Source: Marisimplicoccus sp038110465 (GTDB taxonomy: Bacteria > Bacteroidota > Bacteroidia > Flavobacteriales > Flavobacteriaceae). From it: 64,000 nucleotides of DNA. The notes beneath the pieces were generated by a model. That model did no database searches, had not been told where the DNA came from, and saw nothing but the letters and a program-made list of their open reading frames with translations. Made by a program: the position numbers and the translations under genes. Shown in pieces: positions 26,591 through 34,581 of this stretch. Numbering within the stretch: the first letter of the stretch is position 1; each line of letters starts with the position of its first letter. The stretch spans positions 1 to 64,000 of the forward strand of contig JAYNJU010000004.1 of NCBI GenBank assembly GCA_038110465.1, written 5' to 3'.

Positions 26591-27862
26591 CTAAATCGAA
26601 TTTAGAGCTTCCTTCAAATCATTAATTAAATCCTCAGGGTCCTCTAATCCAATACTAAGTCTAACTAAATCTGGTGTAACACCAGTAGACTTTTGCTGCT
26701 CTTCATTTAATTGTTGATGAGTAGTACTAGATGGATGAATTATTAAAGATTTTGAATCACCAAAATTTGCTAATAAGGAAAATATTTTAGTATTATCCGT
26801 TAGTTTTTTTGCTGCTTCAAATCCTCCATTCAAACCAAAAGTTACAACACCACTCTGTCCTTCCTTTAAGTATTTTTGAGATAGATCAAAATATTTTGAA
26901 GAGTTTAGACCAGGGTAATTTACCCATGCAACTTTATCTTGATTTTCCAACCACTCAGCAATCTTTAATGCATTTTCAGAGTGCTTTTTTATCCTAACTG
27001 ATAATGTCTCCAAGCCTTGAATTGTTTGAAAGCAATTAAATGGACTTGGAGCACTCCCAAGATCTCTTAATCCTTCAATCCTCACTTTTGCAATAAATGC
27101 AGCAGGCCCTAGTACCTCATGATATATAAGTCCATGGTAACCAGCAGATGGCTCAGTAAATTCATTAAAAAGACCATTACCCCAGTCAAATTTACCAGCA
27201 TCAATAATAATTCCTCCAATTGAAGTTCCATTACCTGTAATATATTTTGTAGTTGAATGAATAACTATGTCAGCACCATAATTTATTGGTTTAAGTAGAT
27301 ATGGTGTTGCGACAGTATTATCAACAATTAATGGAAGATTAGATTTTTTTGCAACACTTGAAATAGATTTAATATCAAGTACATCCAACTTAGGGTTTCC
27401 TATACTCTCAACGTAAATAGCCCTTGTATTTTTTTCTATTGCATTAGAAAAATTTGAAGGATCGTCTGGATCTACAAAAGTTGTTGTTATACCATACCTT
27501 GGCAGAGTAACATTTAATAGATTATAGGTTCCTCCATATAAACTGTTTGAAGCTACTATATGATCTCCTGTTTTCAAAAGGGTTAATAAAGTGGTAGCTA
27601 ATGCTGCAGATCCGGAAGAAGTAGCAACAGCTGCTATTCCTCCTTCAAGTGAAGCTAGTCTTTGTTCTAATATATCTGCAGTAGGATTATTTAAACGAGT
27701 ATAAATATATCCAGGTTCAGCTAAAGAGAAAAGATTAGCAGCATGGTCAGTATCGTTAAAAACATAGGAAGTAGTCTGGTAAATCGGTACAGCCCTTGTT
27801 CCCTCAGTTTTTGTTGTGTTATGTCCTGCATGTAATGCAAGAGTTTGATCATTTTGATTCAT
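26591..27862 (-). CDS. metY: O-acetylhomoserine sulfhydrylase (aminocarboxypropyltransferase)
   Basis: This Cys/Met-metabolism PLP enzyme of 423 residues converts O-acetylhomoserine and sulfide to homocysteine. Seen: LHAGH...TRAVPIYQTTSYVF at the N-terminus, YTRLNNPT near 53, SLYGGTYNLL near 106, and the Schiff-base Lys in HSTTKYITGNGTSIGG near 206. The family member with O-acetylhomoserine and free sulfide (MetY) is the best fit by length. The start overlaps the metK stop by 4 bases. Confidence 0.93.
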   Translation of the reverse strand: MNQNDQTLALHAGHNTTKTEGTRAVPIYQTTSYVFNDTDHAANLFSLAEPGYIYTRLNNPTADILEQRLASLEGGIAAVATSSGSAALATTLLTLLKTGDHIVASNSLYGGTYNLLNVTLPRYGITTTFVDPDDPSNFSNAIEKNTRAIYVESIGNPKLDVLDIKSISSVAKKSNLPLIVDNTVATPYLLKPINYGADIVIHSTTKYITGNGTSIGGIIIDAGKFDWGNGLFNEFTEPSAGYHGLIYHEVLGPAAFIAKVRIEGLRDLGSAPSPFNCFQTIQGLETLSVRIKKHSENALKIAEWLENQDKVAWVNYPGLNSSKYFDLSQKYLKEGQSGVVTFGLNGGFEAAKKLTDNTKIFSLLANFGDSKSLIIHPSSTTHQQLNEEQQKSTGVTPDLVRLSIGLEDPEDLINDLKEALNSI

Positions 27863-29112
27863 AGTTTAAGTGATTTAATAATTGGTTCAACATATTCTAA
27901 CTTTTCCCATGGAAAAAGTTCGACTTCTATATTTTTAATTCCGTTATATTTTGAATTAAAAGTTTTAACTTTTTTTTCAGATTTTCTACCCATATGTCCA
28001 TATGAAGCAGTTTCAAGATAAATTGGATCTCTTAATTTGAATCTTGATTCTATCGAGTGTGGTTTGAGATCAAATATCTCATTGATTATATTAGATAATT
28101 TTGAATCTGAAATTTTTAGGTTGGATTTTCCACAGGTATTAACATTAAGAGATACTGGTTCAGCAACTCCAATTGCATAACCGATTTGAATAAGTATCTC
28201 ATCAGATACACCTGCTTTTACTAAATTTTTAGATATGTGTCTTGCTGCATATGCTGCACTTCTATCAACTTTACTAGGATCTTTTCCGCTAAAAGCACCT
28301 CCACCATGTGCTCCTCTACCACCATATGTATCAATAATTATTTTTCTGCCAGTTAAACCTGTATCTCCATGAGGACCTCCGATAACAAACTTACCTGTTG
28401 GATTTATATGATACTTTATCTTATCATTAAATAAATCTTGAATTTTTTTAGAATAACTATTCTTGACAATAGGTATTAATATTTCAATTAGATCTTTTCT
28501 TATTTTTTCTAGCATTTTTTCATCATCATTATCAAACTCATCATGTTGAGTAGAAATTACTATAGTATCGATTCTAATAGGTTTATCATTTTGATCATAC
28601 TCAATTGTTACCTGAGATTTTGAATCTGGCCTTAAATAAGGAATCTTTTTAGACCTTCTTAAATTTGATAATTCTAACAACAATCTATTAGCTATATCTA
28701 AGGTTAAAGGAATACTGTTATCAGTTTCATTACAAGCGTATCCAAACATAATTCCTTGATCACCTGCTCCTTGATCTTCTCTTTTTGATCTTTCTACACC
28801 TCTTAAAATATCTTCTGATTGCTCATGAATTAAAGACATAACCGCACAGGATTCTCCTGAAAATTTATATTGATCATTATCATAACCTATATTCTTAATG
28901 ATTTCCCTAGCTACACTTTGAACATCTACATAGGTTGAACTTGTTACCTCTCCAGATAATACAACTTGCCCAGTAGTGACAAGAGTTTCACAAGCAACTT
29001 TAGAATTTGGGTCAAATGCAAGAAAATTATCTAAAACTCCATCACTAATTTGATCGGAGACTTTATCAGGGTGACCTTCACTTACTGACTCTGAAGTAAA
29101 TAAATAAGACAT
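27859..29112 (-). CDS. metK: S-adenosylmethionine synthetase
   Basis: This enzyme forms SAM from methionine and ATP. It shows SVSEGHPDKVSDQISDG at residues 8-24, the GAGDQGIMFGYA loop, the GGPHGDTGLTGRKIIIDTYGG segment and the GRGAHGGGAFSGKDPSKVDRS P-loop-like motif. Length 417 is typical of Bacteroidota. It is the first gene of the metK-metY-metX-osmC run. A structured leader of about 100 bases with its own promoter lies upstream. Confidence 0.97.
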   Translation of the reverse strand: MSYLFTSESVSEGHPDKVSDQISDGVLDNFLAFDPNSKVACETLVTTGQVVLSGEVTSSTYVDVQSVAREIIKNIGYDNDQYKFSGESCAVMSLIHEQSEDILRGVERSKREDQGAGDQGIMFGYACNETDNSIPLTLDIANRLLLELSNLRRSKKIPYLRPDSKSQVTIEYDQNDKPIRIDTIVISTQHDEFDNDDEKMLEKIRKDLIEILIPIVKNSYSKKIQDLFNDKIKYHINPTGKFVIGGPHGDTGLTGRKIIIDTYGGRGAHGGGAFSGKDPSKVDRSAAYAARHISKNLVKAGVSDEILIQIGYAIGVAEPVSLNVNTCGKSNLKISDSKLSNIINEIFDLKPHSIESRFKLRDPIYLETASYGHMGRKSEKKVKTFNSKYNGIKNIEVELFPWEKLEYVEPIIKSLKL

Positions 29113-29142
29113 AAATTAAAATTTATGAAGAAGAGTATGTAA

Positions 29143-29208
29143 GATTGCAAGGAAAACACTGCTTTAGCATTTTTTTTTAGAGGTTGCAATCAGACAAATC
29201 CTTCCTCT
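29143..29208 (-). promoter_or_regulatory. structured metK leader, candidate SAM-II-class riboswitch
   Basis: On the minus strand, AGAGG (29204-29208) and CCTCT (29179-29183) close a 20-base loop that contains GGATTT and ends ATTGCAA directly against the 3' arm. An A-run and TGCTAAAGC (29161-29169) follow. This order, GATTT...ATTGCAA-3' arm...GCTAAA, parallels the SAM-II pseudoknot as I remember it. Farther down, TTGCAATC (29143-29150) is an exact 8-base complement of GATTGCAA (29184-29191) and could compete with the pseudoknot. The class assignment rests on memory of one reference sequence, so it is tentative; a regulated leader is better supported. Confidence 0.5.
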
Positions 29209-29217
29209 GTTATCGGA

Positions 29218-29247
29218 CAAATTTAAATAAAAATTAATTATTTCAAA
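29218..29247 (-). promoter_or_regulatory. promoter of the metK-metY-metX-osmC operon
   Basis: Minus strand TTTG (29244-29247), 18 bases, then TAAATTTG (29218-29225). Transcription would start near 29211-29213, only a few bases before the first arm of the structured leader, so the leader RNA is about 100 nt. Confidence 0.7.
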
Positions 29248-29275
29248 TTATTCTATTTTTTTTTTTAAAAAACTA

Positions 29276-29283
29276 TTATTTTG
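29276..29283 (+). promoter_or_regulatory. possible -7 box TTATTTTG for the deoxynucleoside kinase gene
   Basis: Seven of eight matches to TAnnTTTG, 9 bases before ATG 29293. It includes the TTG at 29281 that could otherwise be read as a start, which argues for the downstream ATG. Confidence 0.25.
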
Positions 29284-29292
29284 GCAAATTAT

Positions 29293-29898
29293 ATGAGAAT
29301 AGCTATTGCTGGTAATATCGGTGCAGGAAAAACTAGTTTAACTAAACAGCTTGCAAAAAGTTTAAACTACAAACCTTATTTTGAAGATGTAATTGCAAAC
29401 CCTTATTTAGATGATTTTTATAATCACATGGAGAGATGGTCTTTTAATCTTCAAATATATTTTTTAAACAGTAGGTTTAAGCAATTACTTGAAATAGAAA
29501 ACAGCAAAGAGAATGTTATTCAAGATAGGACTATTTATGAGGATGCATTTATATTTGCTCCAAATCTTAATGCAATGGGATTGATGCCTCAAAGAGATTA
29601 TGAAAATTATCTCTCTCTGTTTGATACAATGTTAAACCTTGTAGAACCTCCAGACGTTATGGTTTATCTTCAGAGTAGTATTCCAAATCTTGTTAATAAA
29701 ATTCATAAAAGGGGTAGAGAGTATGAAAAGACTATTAGTATTGAATACTTGAGCAGATTAAATGAAAGATATGAAGCATGGATCACAAATTATGATCATG
29801 GGAAACTTCTCAAGATAAATGTTGATGATATTGATTTCGTTGAAAATGAATCTGATTATACAGAGATTTTAAGTTTGATAAAATCTGAAATTAATTAA
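29293..29898 (+). CDS. deoxynucleoside kinase (deoxyadenosine/deoxyguanosine kinase family)
   Basis: A P-loop kinase of about 201 residues that phosphorylates deoxynucleosides for salvage. Seen: AIAGNIGAGKTSL at the N-terminus, the acceptor-side EDVIANPYLDDFY, ERWSFNLQIYFLNSRF, the DRTIYEDAFIF motif, and the lid arginines near KRGREYEKTI. ATG 29293 (MRIAIAGNIGAGKT) is chosen over TTG 29281 because it matches family starts and clears the putative -7 box. Substrate range cannot be read from sequence. Confidence 0.92.
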   Translation: MRIAIAGNIGAGKTSLTKQLAKSLNYKPYFEDVIANPYLDDFYNHMERWSFNLQIYFLNSRFKQLLEIENSKENVIQDRTIYEDAFIFAPNLNAMGLMPQRDYENYLSLFDTMLNLVEPPDVMVYLQSSIPNLVNKIHKRGREYEKTISIEYLSRLNERYEAWITNYDHGKLLKINVDDIDFVENESDYTEILSLIKSEIN

Positions 29899-29907
29899 CT
29901 TATTTAT

Positions 29908-30318
29908 ATGAAAAAAACTTTCGAAAAAGTTGATAATAAAATTTTAAAGGCTCTTCCTAATCCAAGTGAAAAAAGTTACGAAATAAAAATTAAGAATCCT
30001 GAATTAACTTTTTTAGGTGTTTACGACCAACCTGATTTTGCTTCTCTCTATATTTTGTTTTATCCTAACAAAAAAATCATTGAGCTTAAATCTTTAAAAA
30101 ATTATCTTCATCAATATAGAAACATTATAATTTCTTACGAAAGGTTAATAAATATAGTCTATGAGGATCTTATGAAAGTCTATGAACCATCTAGGTTAAG
30201 ATTAGTTTTAGATTGTAACCCTAGAGGTGGTATTTCATCAAGACTAACCCAAGATTCTGATTGGAAGTCCTTAGGAGGAGATGAGAAATATTCTGGTTAT
30301 GAAGAAATCATTTGGTAA
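29908..30318 (+). CDS. QueF-like tunnel-fold protein lacking the catalytic cysteine
   Basis: A 136-residue protein clearly related to 7-cyano-7-deazaguanine reductase (QueF): PELTFLG...QPDFASLYILF, the substrate motif ELKSLKNYL, and the NPRGGIS motif are all aligned. The catalytic Cys of the family (LCPxTGQPDF) is absent; the segment is FLGVYDQPDF, one residue shorter with Gly at the Cys position. The family His after the KSLK helix is also replaced (RNIIISYERL), though the adjacent Glu and the Asp of QPDF remain. Nitrile reduction by the known mechanism looks impossible, so the activity is unknown. Confidence 0.75.
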   Translation: MKKTFEKVDNKILKALPNPSEKSYEIKIKNPELTFLGVYDQPDFASLYILFYPNKKIIELKSLKNYLHQYRNIIISYERLINIVYEDLMKVYEPSRLRLVLDCNPRGGISSRLTQDSDWKSLGGDEKYSGYEEIIW

Positions 30319-30892
30319 TACTACTAATCCTATTCTTAAAAACATATTAATTGTTAGTCTAATACTAATCGCTTCCTTATCAAGATTAATTCCGCATTAT
30401 CCCAATTTTACTTCAATTTGTGCTGTTGCTTTATTTTCAACTTACTATTTCAAAAAAAATCATATTGCAATTTTAATATCAATTTCTGCTCTATGGATTA
30501 GTGATTTATTACTAAATAATATTATCTATTCAGGCATATATAAAAACTTTATTTTGTTTTACAAGGGATTTTTTTGGCAGTATATACCAATAATTTTAAT
30601 TGTAATAATTGGTAAAAGAATTTTAAAAAAATTATCTGTAAGAGGCCTAATCCTTTCAAGTCTAGCTTCTTCTTTAGTTTTTTTTATTATTTCAAACTTT
30701 GGTGTTTGGTTGAGTAGTAGTATTTATTCAAATGATATTAATGGATTATTGAGTTGTTATTTTGCTGCTATTCCATTCTTTTTAAATACATTGATAAGTA
30801 CATTAATATATTCAATTGCACTATTCTTCTCATACGAGTTTTTTATAAAAAAAAATAAAATATCCTTAATTTATAATGCCAGAAATAACTAA
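30299..30892 (+). CDS. DUF6580-type integral membrane protein, possible transporter S component
   Basis: A protein of about 197 residues with five or six hydrophobic segments. The sequence SRLIPHYPNFTSICAVALFSTYYFKK, then LWISDLLLNN, resembles a Bacteroidota membrane family (DUF6580) in which ANFTPVxAxALFxGAYF and SD motifs recur. ATG 30299 (MKKSFGNTT) is preferred to 30281; it overlaps the QueF-like gene by 20 bases. The end overlaps metH1 by 17 bases. Sitting between a QueF-like gene and B12-dependent metH, it could be a vitamin or nucleobase uptake component; that is speculation. Confidence 0.65.
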   Translation: MKKSFGNTTNPILKNILIVSLILIASLSRLIPHYPNFTSICAVALFSTYYFKKNHIAILISISALWISDLLLNNIIYSGIYKNFILFYKGFFWQYIPIILIVIIGKRILKKLSVRGLILSSLASSLVFFIISNFGVWLSSSIYSNDINGLLSCYFAAIPFFLNTLISTLIYSIALFFSYEFFIKKNKISLIYNARNN

Positions 30893-31850
30893 AGAGTTAG
30901 AGGAAAGAATTCTTGTTTTGGATGGTGCCATGGGAACTGTAATTCAATCTCATAATTTAACTGAAGTAGACTTCAGAGGTAATGATTTTAAGAATCATAA
31001 AACTTTACTAAAAGGGAATAATGATTTACTATCTATTACTCAACCAGAATTAATTAAAAATATTCATAGAAATTATATTGAAGCTGGCTGTGATATAATT
31101 GAAACAAACACATTCTCTTCAACTTCAATAGCTATGAAAGACTACGATCTTCAAGATTATGCTTATGATTTGAATTTTCAATCTGCAAAAATTGCAAAAG
31201 AAGTTTGTAAAGAGTTTAATACAAAAAAATATGTTGCAGGATCCATTGGTCCAACAAATAAAACTGCATCAATATCACCTGATATTAATGACCCTTCTTT
31301 AAGATCAATAACTTTTGATGATTTAAAAAGTTCTTATTATGATCAAATCTGTGGTTTAGTTGAAGGAGGTGTTGATATTCTTTTGGTCGAGACAATATTT
31401 GATACATTAAATGCTAAGGCTGCCTTATTGGCCATTCAGGAATACTTTGAAATTAATGATACTCAGCTACCTGTAATGGTAAGTGGAACAATAACAGATA
31501 AAAGCGGAAGAACACTATCCGGCCAAACTGTAAAAGCTTTTTTAATTTCTTTATCTCACTTTAAGCTTTTAAGTATTGGTTTTAATTGTGCTTTAGGAGC
31601 TAATCAACTTTTACCTCATATAAGAAATCTTTCACGATATTCTAATTTTGCTATATCTGCTCACCCTAATGCAGGACTTCCAAATGCTTTTGGAGAGTAT
31701 GATCAAAGTCCTGAAGAAATGACATCCCAAATTCAAAAGTATTTTGATGAAAATCTTTTAAATATAGTTGGGGGATGTTGTGGGACATCATATGAACATA
31801 TTAGGCAAATATCTTCACTTGCAAAAAAGTATAAACCAAGAAAATTATAA
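30876..31850 (+). CDS. metH1: methionine synthase, homocysteine-binding half
   Basis: This 324-residue protein is the Hcy-binding TIM barrel of cobalamin-dependent methionine synthase: LDGAMGTVIQ at residues 15-24, GCDIIETNTFSS, and the zinc ligands in FNCALGANQL near 239 and VGGCCGTSYEHI near 304. In E. coli these residues are the first domain of a single MetH polypeptide. Here the gene ends after that domain and a second gene follows after one base. The split is common in Bacteroidota and is not a frameshift, since each half has its own start and stop. Confidence 0.94.
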   Translation: MPEITKELEERILVLDGAMGTVIQSHNLTEVDFRGNDFKNHKTLLKGNNDLLSITQPELIKNIHRNYIEAGCDIIETNTFSSTSIAMKDYDLQDYAYDLNFQSAKIAKEVCKEFNTKKYVAGSIGPTNKTASISPDINDPSLRSITFDDLKSSYYDQICGLVEGGVDILLVETIFDTLNAKAALLAIQEYFEINDTQLPVMVSGTITDKSGRTLSGQTVKAFLISLSHFKLLSIGFNCALGANQLLPHIRNLSRYSNFAISAHPNAGLPNAFGEYDQSPEEMTSQIQKYFDENLLNIVGGCCGTSYEHIRQISSLAKKYKPRKL

Positions 31851-31851
31851 G

Positions 31852-34533
31852 ATGTCAAATTGCAGAATATTAAAGTTATCAGGATTAGAACCATTTGAAC
31901 TTAGAACTGATTTAAACTTTGTAAATGTTGGAGAGAGAACAAATGTTACAGGTTCCAAAAAATTTCTTAGTCTAATTAAAGAAAATAATTATACTGAAGC
32001 TGTTGAGATAGCAAGACAACAAGTTGAATCCGGAGCTCAAATTTTAGATGTGAATATGGATGATGGATTAATTGATGGTAAGTATGCCATGATTAAATTC
32101 ATAAACTTAATTCAATCAGAACCTGATATTGCAAAAATTCCAATTATGATTGATAGCTCTAAATGGGAAATCATTTTAGCTGGATTAAAATGTGTACAAG
32201 GTAAATGCGTTGTTAATTCTATAAGTTTAAAAGATGGGGAGTCTTCTTTTATCGAAAAAGCATTAACCATAAAAAAGTTTGGAGCTGCGGTTGTTGTTAT
32301 GGCTTTTGATGAAAAAGGGCAAGCTGATACTCTAGATAAGAGAGTTTCAATCTGCAAAAGATCATATGATATTTTAGTAAATCAGATAAAATTTAATCCC
32401 GAGGATATAATTTTTGATCCAAATATTTTTCCTGTTGCAACTGGAATTGAAGAGCACAGAACTTATGCATTAGATTTTTTCAAAGCTACAAAATGGATAA
32501 CTGAAAACTTAAAGTGCTCTAATGTAAGTGGGGGAGTAAGTAATGTCTCATTTTCATTTAGAGGCAATAATACTGTAAGAGAAGCAATGCATACAATTTT
32601 TCTTTATCATGCCATAAAAAATGGTATGAGAATTGGCATTGTTAATCCGGGCTTACTAGATGTTTATGATAATATTGATAAAAATCTTTTAAAACATATT
32701 GAAGATGTTTTTTTTGACAGAAGAGATGATGCTACGGAAAGGCTCGTAAAGTTTGCTGAAAATATAGCAAGCAATAATTTATCAACTAAAAATGTGTTGA
32801 ACGATGAATGGAGAAAATTTGATTTACAAGAAAGAATAAACCACTCTTTGGTTAAGGGCATTGATAAATTCATAATAGAAGATGTTGAAGAAGCTAGAAA
32901 AATTTCAAAAGAATCAATTCAAGTGATCGAGAAATATTTAATGAATGGGATGAATATTGTTGGAGATTTATTTGGAGATGGAAAAATGTTTCTTCCCCAA
33001 GTAGTAAAATCAGCTAGAGTAATGAAAAAGGCAGTATCGTATCTTGTGCCTTATATAGAAGAGGAAAGTAAAGGAAATAGAAAATCTAATGGTAAAATTC
33101 TTCTTGCAACAGTTAAAGGGGATGTTCATGATATAGGAAAAAATATTGTTGGTGTAGTTTTATCATGTAATAATTTTGAAATAATTGATTTAGGGGTAAT
33201 GGTTCCACCTGAAAAAATTATTGAGAAAGCCATATGCGAAAACGTAGATATTATTGGTTTGAGTGGTTTGATTACTCCATCACTAGATGAAATGGTAAAT
33301 CTTGTAGTTGAACTTGAAAAAAGTAAAATAAATATACCTGTCTTAATTGGTGGAGCAACAACTTCTAAAAAACATACAGCTGTTAAAATTGCTCCAAATT
33401 ATTCAGGCATAGTTGTTCATGTAAATGATGCATCAAAAGCTGTACCTGTTGTAACAAATATTTTATCTAAAAAAAATAAATTATTTGAAGATGAACTTAA
33501 AAAAGAATATGAAGAAATAAGGTTAAATTTTGAAAACAAAGTTGATGTCAAAAAATTAGTTTCAATAGAAGCTGCTAGAGATAATAATTTTAAAATTGAT
33601 TGGCAAAATACAAAAATTAAAACTCCAGATTTTATAGGAGTTAAAGAAGTTTTATTAGAAGATTTATCTATCTTAAAAAAATTCATTGATTGGACTCAAT
33701 TTTTTAGATCATGGAATCTTTTTGGAAAATTTCCGGATATTTTCAATTACGAAGTTAATGGAGAGGAAGCAAAGAAACTATATGATGATGCTAACATAAT
33801 ATTAAATGATATAATTGAAAATAATCTTTTAGATGCTAAGGGAGTATTTGGCATTTTTCCATCTAATTCTAATGGAGATGATATATTAGTATTTGACAAT
33901 AAAAAGTCACTTAAAGAGATTGGTAGGTTTATTTCACTTAGACAGCAAAATACAACTCCAGATGGAAAATCAAATCTTTCATTATCTGATTTTATTGCTC
34001 CATTAGAGTCAGGTAATATTGATTATATTGGATGTTTTTGTGTATGTGCTGGTTTTGGTGCTGAAGAAATGTCTAAAAAATACGAAGAAGAAAATGATGA
34101 TTATTCCAGTATAATGGTTAAGGCTTTAGCAGATAGACTTGTAGAGGCTTTTGCTGAATATCTTCACAAAGAAATTAGAACTAAATATTGGGGATATTCT
34201 CCAAATGAAAAAACAACGAATAATGATCTAATTGATGAAAAATATATTGGTATTAGACCCGCGCCTGGATATCCTGCATGTCCAGACCATCTTGAAAAAA
34301 CAACAATTTGGAATCTATTAAATGTTGAAGAAAGAATTGGAGTCAAATTAACAGAAAGTTTAGCAATGTATCCTGCGTCTTCTGTAAGTGGATATTATTT
34401 TGCAAACAAGGAGTCTAGATATTTCGGATTAGGTAAAATAGGAATTGATCAAGTTAAAGATTATGCTGAAAGAAGAGGTATATCTATTGATCAGGCAAAA
34501 AAATGGTTAAATCCTGTAATAAACGAAAGTTAA
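31852..34533 (+). CDS. metH2: methionine synthase, folate-, cobalamin- and SAM-binding half
   Basis: About 893 residues. In order: pterin-binding domain (NVGERTNVTGSKKF, then DVNMDDG), cobalamin cap, the cobalamin domain with the DVHDIGKNIV His ligand near residue 426, and a C-terminal AdoMet activation domain with RPAPGYPACPDHLEK. It transfers the methyl of 5-methyltetrahydrofolate to homocysteine with MetH1. ATG 31852 (MSNCRILKLSGLEPFE) is preferred to an in-frame ATG at 31768 that would overlap MetH1 by 83 bases. Confidence 0.95.
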   Translation: MSNCRILKLSGLEPFELRTDLNFVNVGERTNVTGSKKFLSLIKENNYTEAVEIARQQVESGAQILDVNMDDGLIDGKYAMIKFINLIQSEPDIAKIPIMIDSSKWEIILAGLKCVQGKCVVNSISLKDGESSFIEKALTIKKFGAAVVVMAFDEKGQADTLDKRVSICKRSYDILVNQIKFNPEDIIFDPNIFPVATGIEEHRTYALDFFKATKWITENLKCSNVSGGVSNVSFSFRGNNTVREAMHTIFLYHAIKNGMRIGIVNPGLLDVYDNIDKNLLKHIEDVFFDRRDDATERLVKFAENIASNNLSTKNVLNDEWRKFDLQERINHSLVKGIDKFIIEDVEEARKISKESIQVIEKYLMNGMNIVGDLFGDGKMFLPQVVKSARVMKKAVSYLVPYIEEESKGNRKSNGKILLATVKGDVHDIGKNIVGVVLSCNNFEIIDLGVMVPPEKIIEKAICENVDIIGLSGLITPSLDEMVNLVVELEKSKINIPVLIGGATTSKKHTAVKIAPNYSGIVVHVNDASKAVPVVTNILSKKNKLFEDELKKEYEEIRLNFENKVDVKKLVSIEAARDNNFKIDWQNTKIKTPDFIGVKEVLLEDLSILKKFIDWTQFFRSWNLFGKFPDIFNYEVNGEEAKKLYDDANIILNDIIENNLLDAKGVFGIFPSNSNGDDILVFDNKKSLKEIGRFISLRQQNTTPDGKSNLSLSDFIAPLESGNIDYIGCFCVCAGFGAEEMSKKYEEENDDYSSIMVKALADRLVEAFAEYLHKEIRTKYWGYSPNEKTTNNDLIDEKYIGIRPAPGYPACPDHLEKTTIWNLLNVEERIGVKLTESLAMYPASSVSGYYFANKESRYFGLGKIGIDQVKDYAERRGISIDQAKKWLNPVINES

Positions 34534-34557
34534 TTTTTAGCTGTTAATTCATTGTAT

Positions 34558-34565
34558 TATATTTG
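34558..34565 (+). promoter_or_regulatory. -7 box TATATTTG for hppA
   Basis: Perfect TAnnTTTG 16 bases before the hppA ATG in a 48-base gap. No convincing -33 element. Confidence 0.4.
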
Positions 34566-34581
34566 ACAAAAATTTAAAATA

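Noticed and set aside
29158..29178. A plus-strand hairpin TGC-TTTA-GCA followed by nine Ts, as a terminator
   Set aside because: The stem is only 3 bp and no plus-strand gene ends there. The T-run is the A-run of the minus-strand metK leader.
29143..29217. SAM-I (S-box) riboswitch for the metK leader
   Set aside because: AGAGG, GCAACC and TGCTAA recall SAM-I, but the long P1, the GATGA loop and the four-way junction are missing and the element is too short. SAM-II-like is the better fit.
31768..31851. An upstream in-frame ATG for metH2 giving 28 extra residues
   Set aside because: It would overlap metH1 by 83 bases, and the extra residues are a frame-shifted reading of the metH1 zinc site. 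ATG 31852 gives the family N-terminus.
31852..34533. The metH split as an assembly frameshift
   Set aside because: Each half has its own start and stop codons at a natural domain boundary, and the same split is known from other Bacteroidota.
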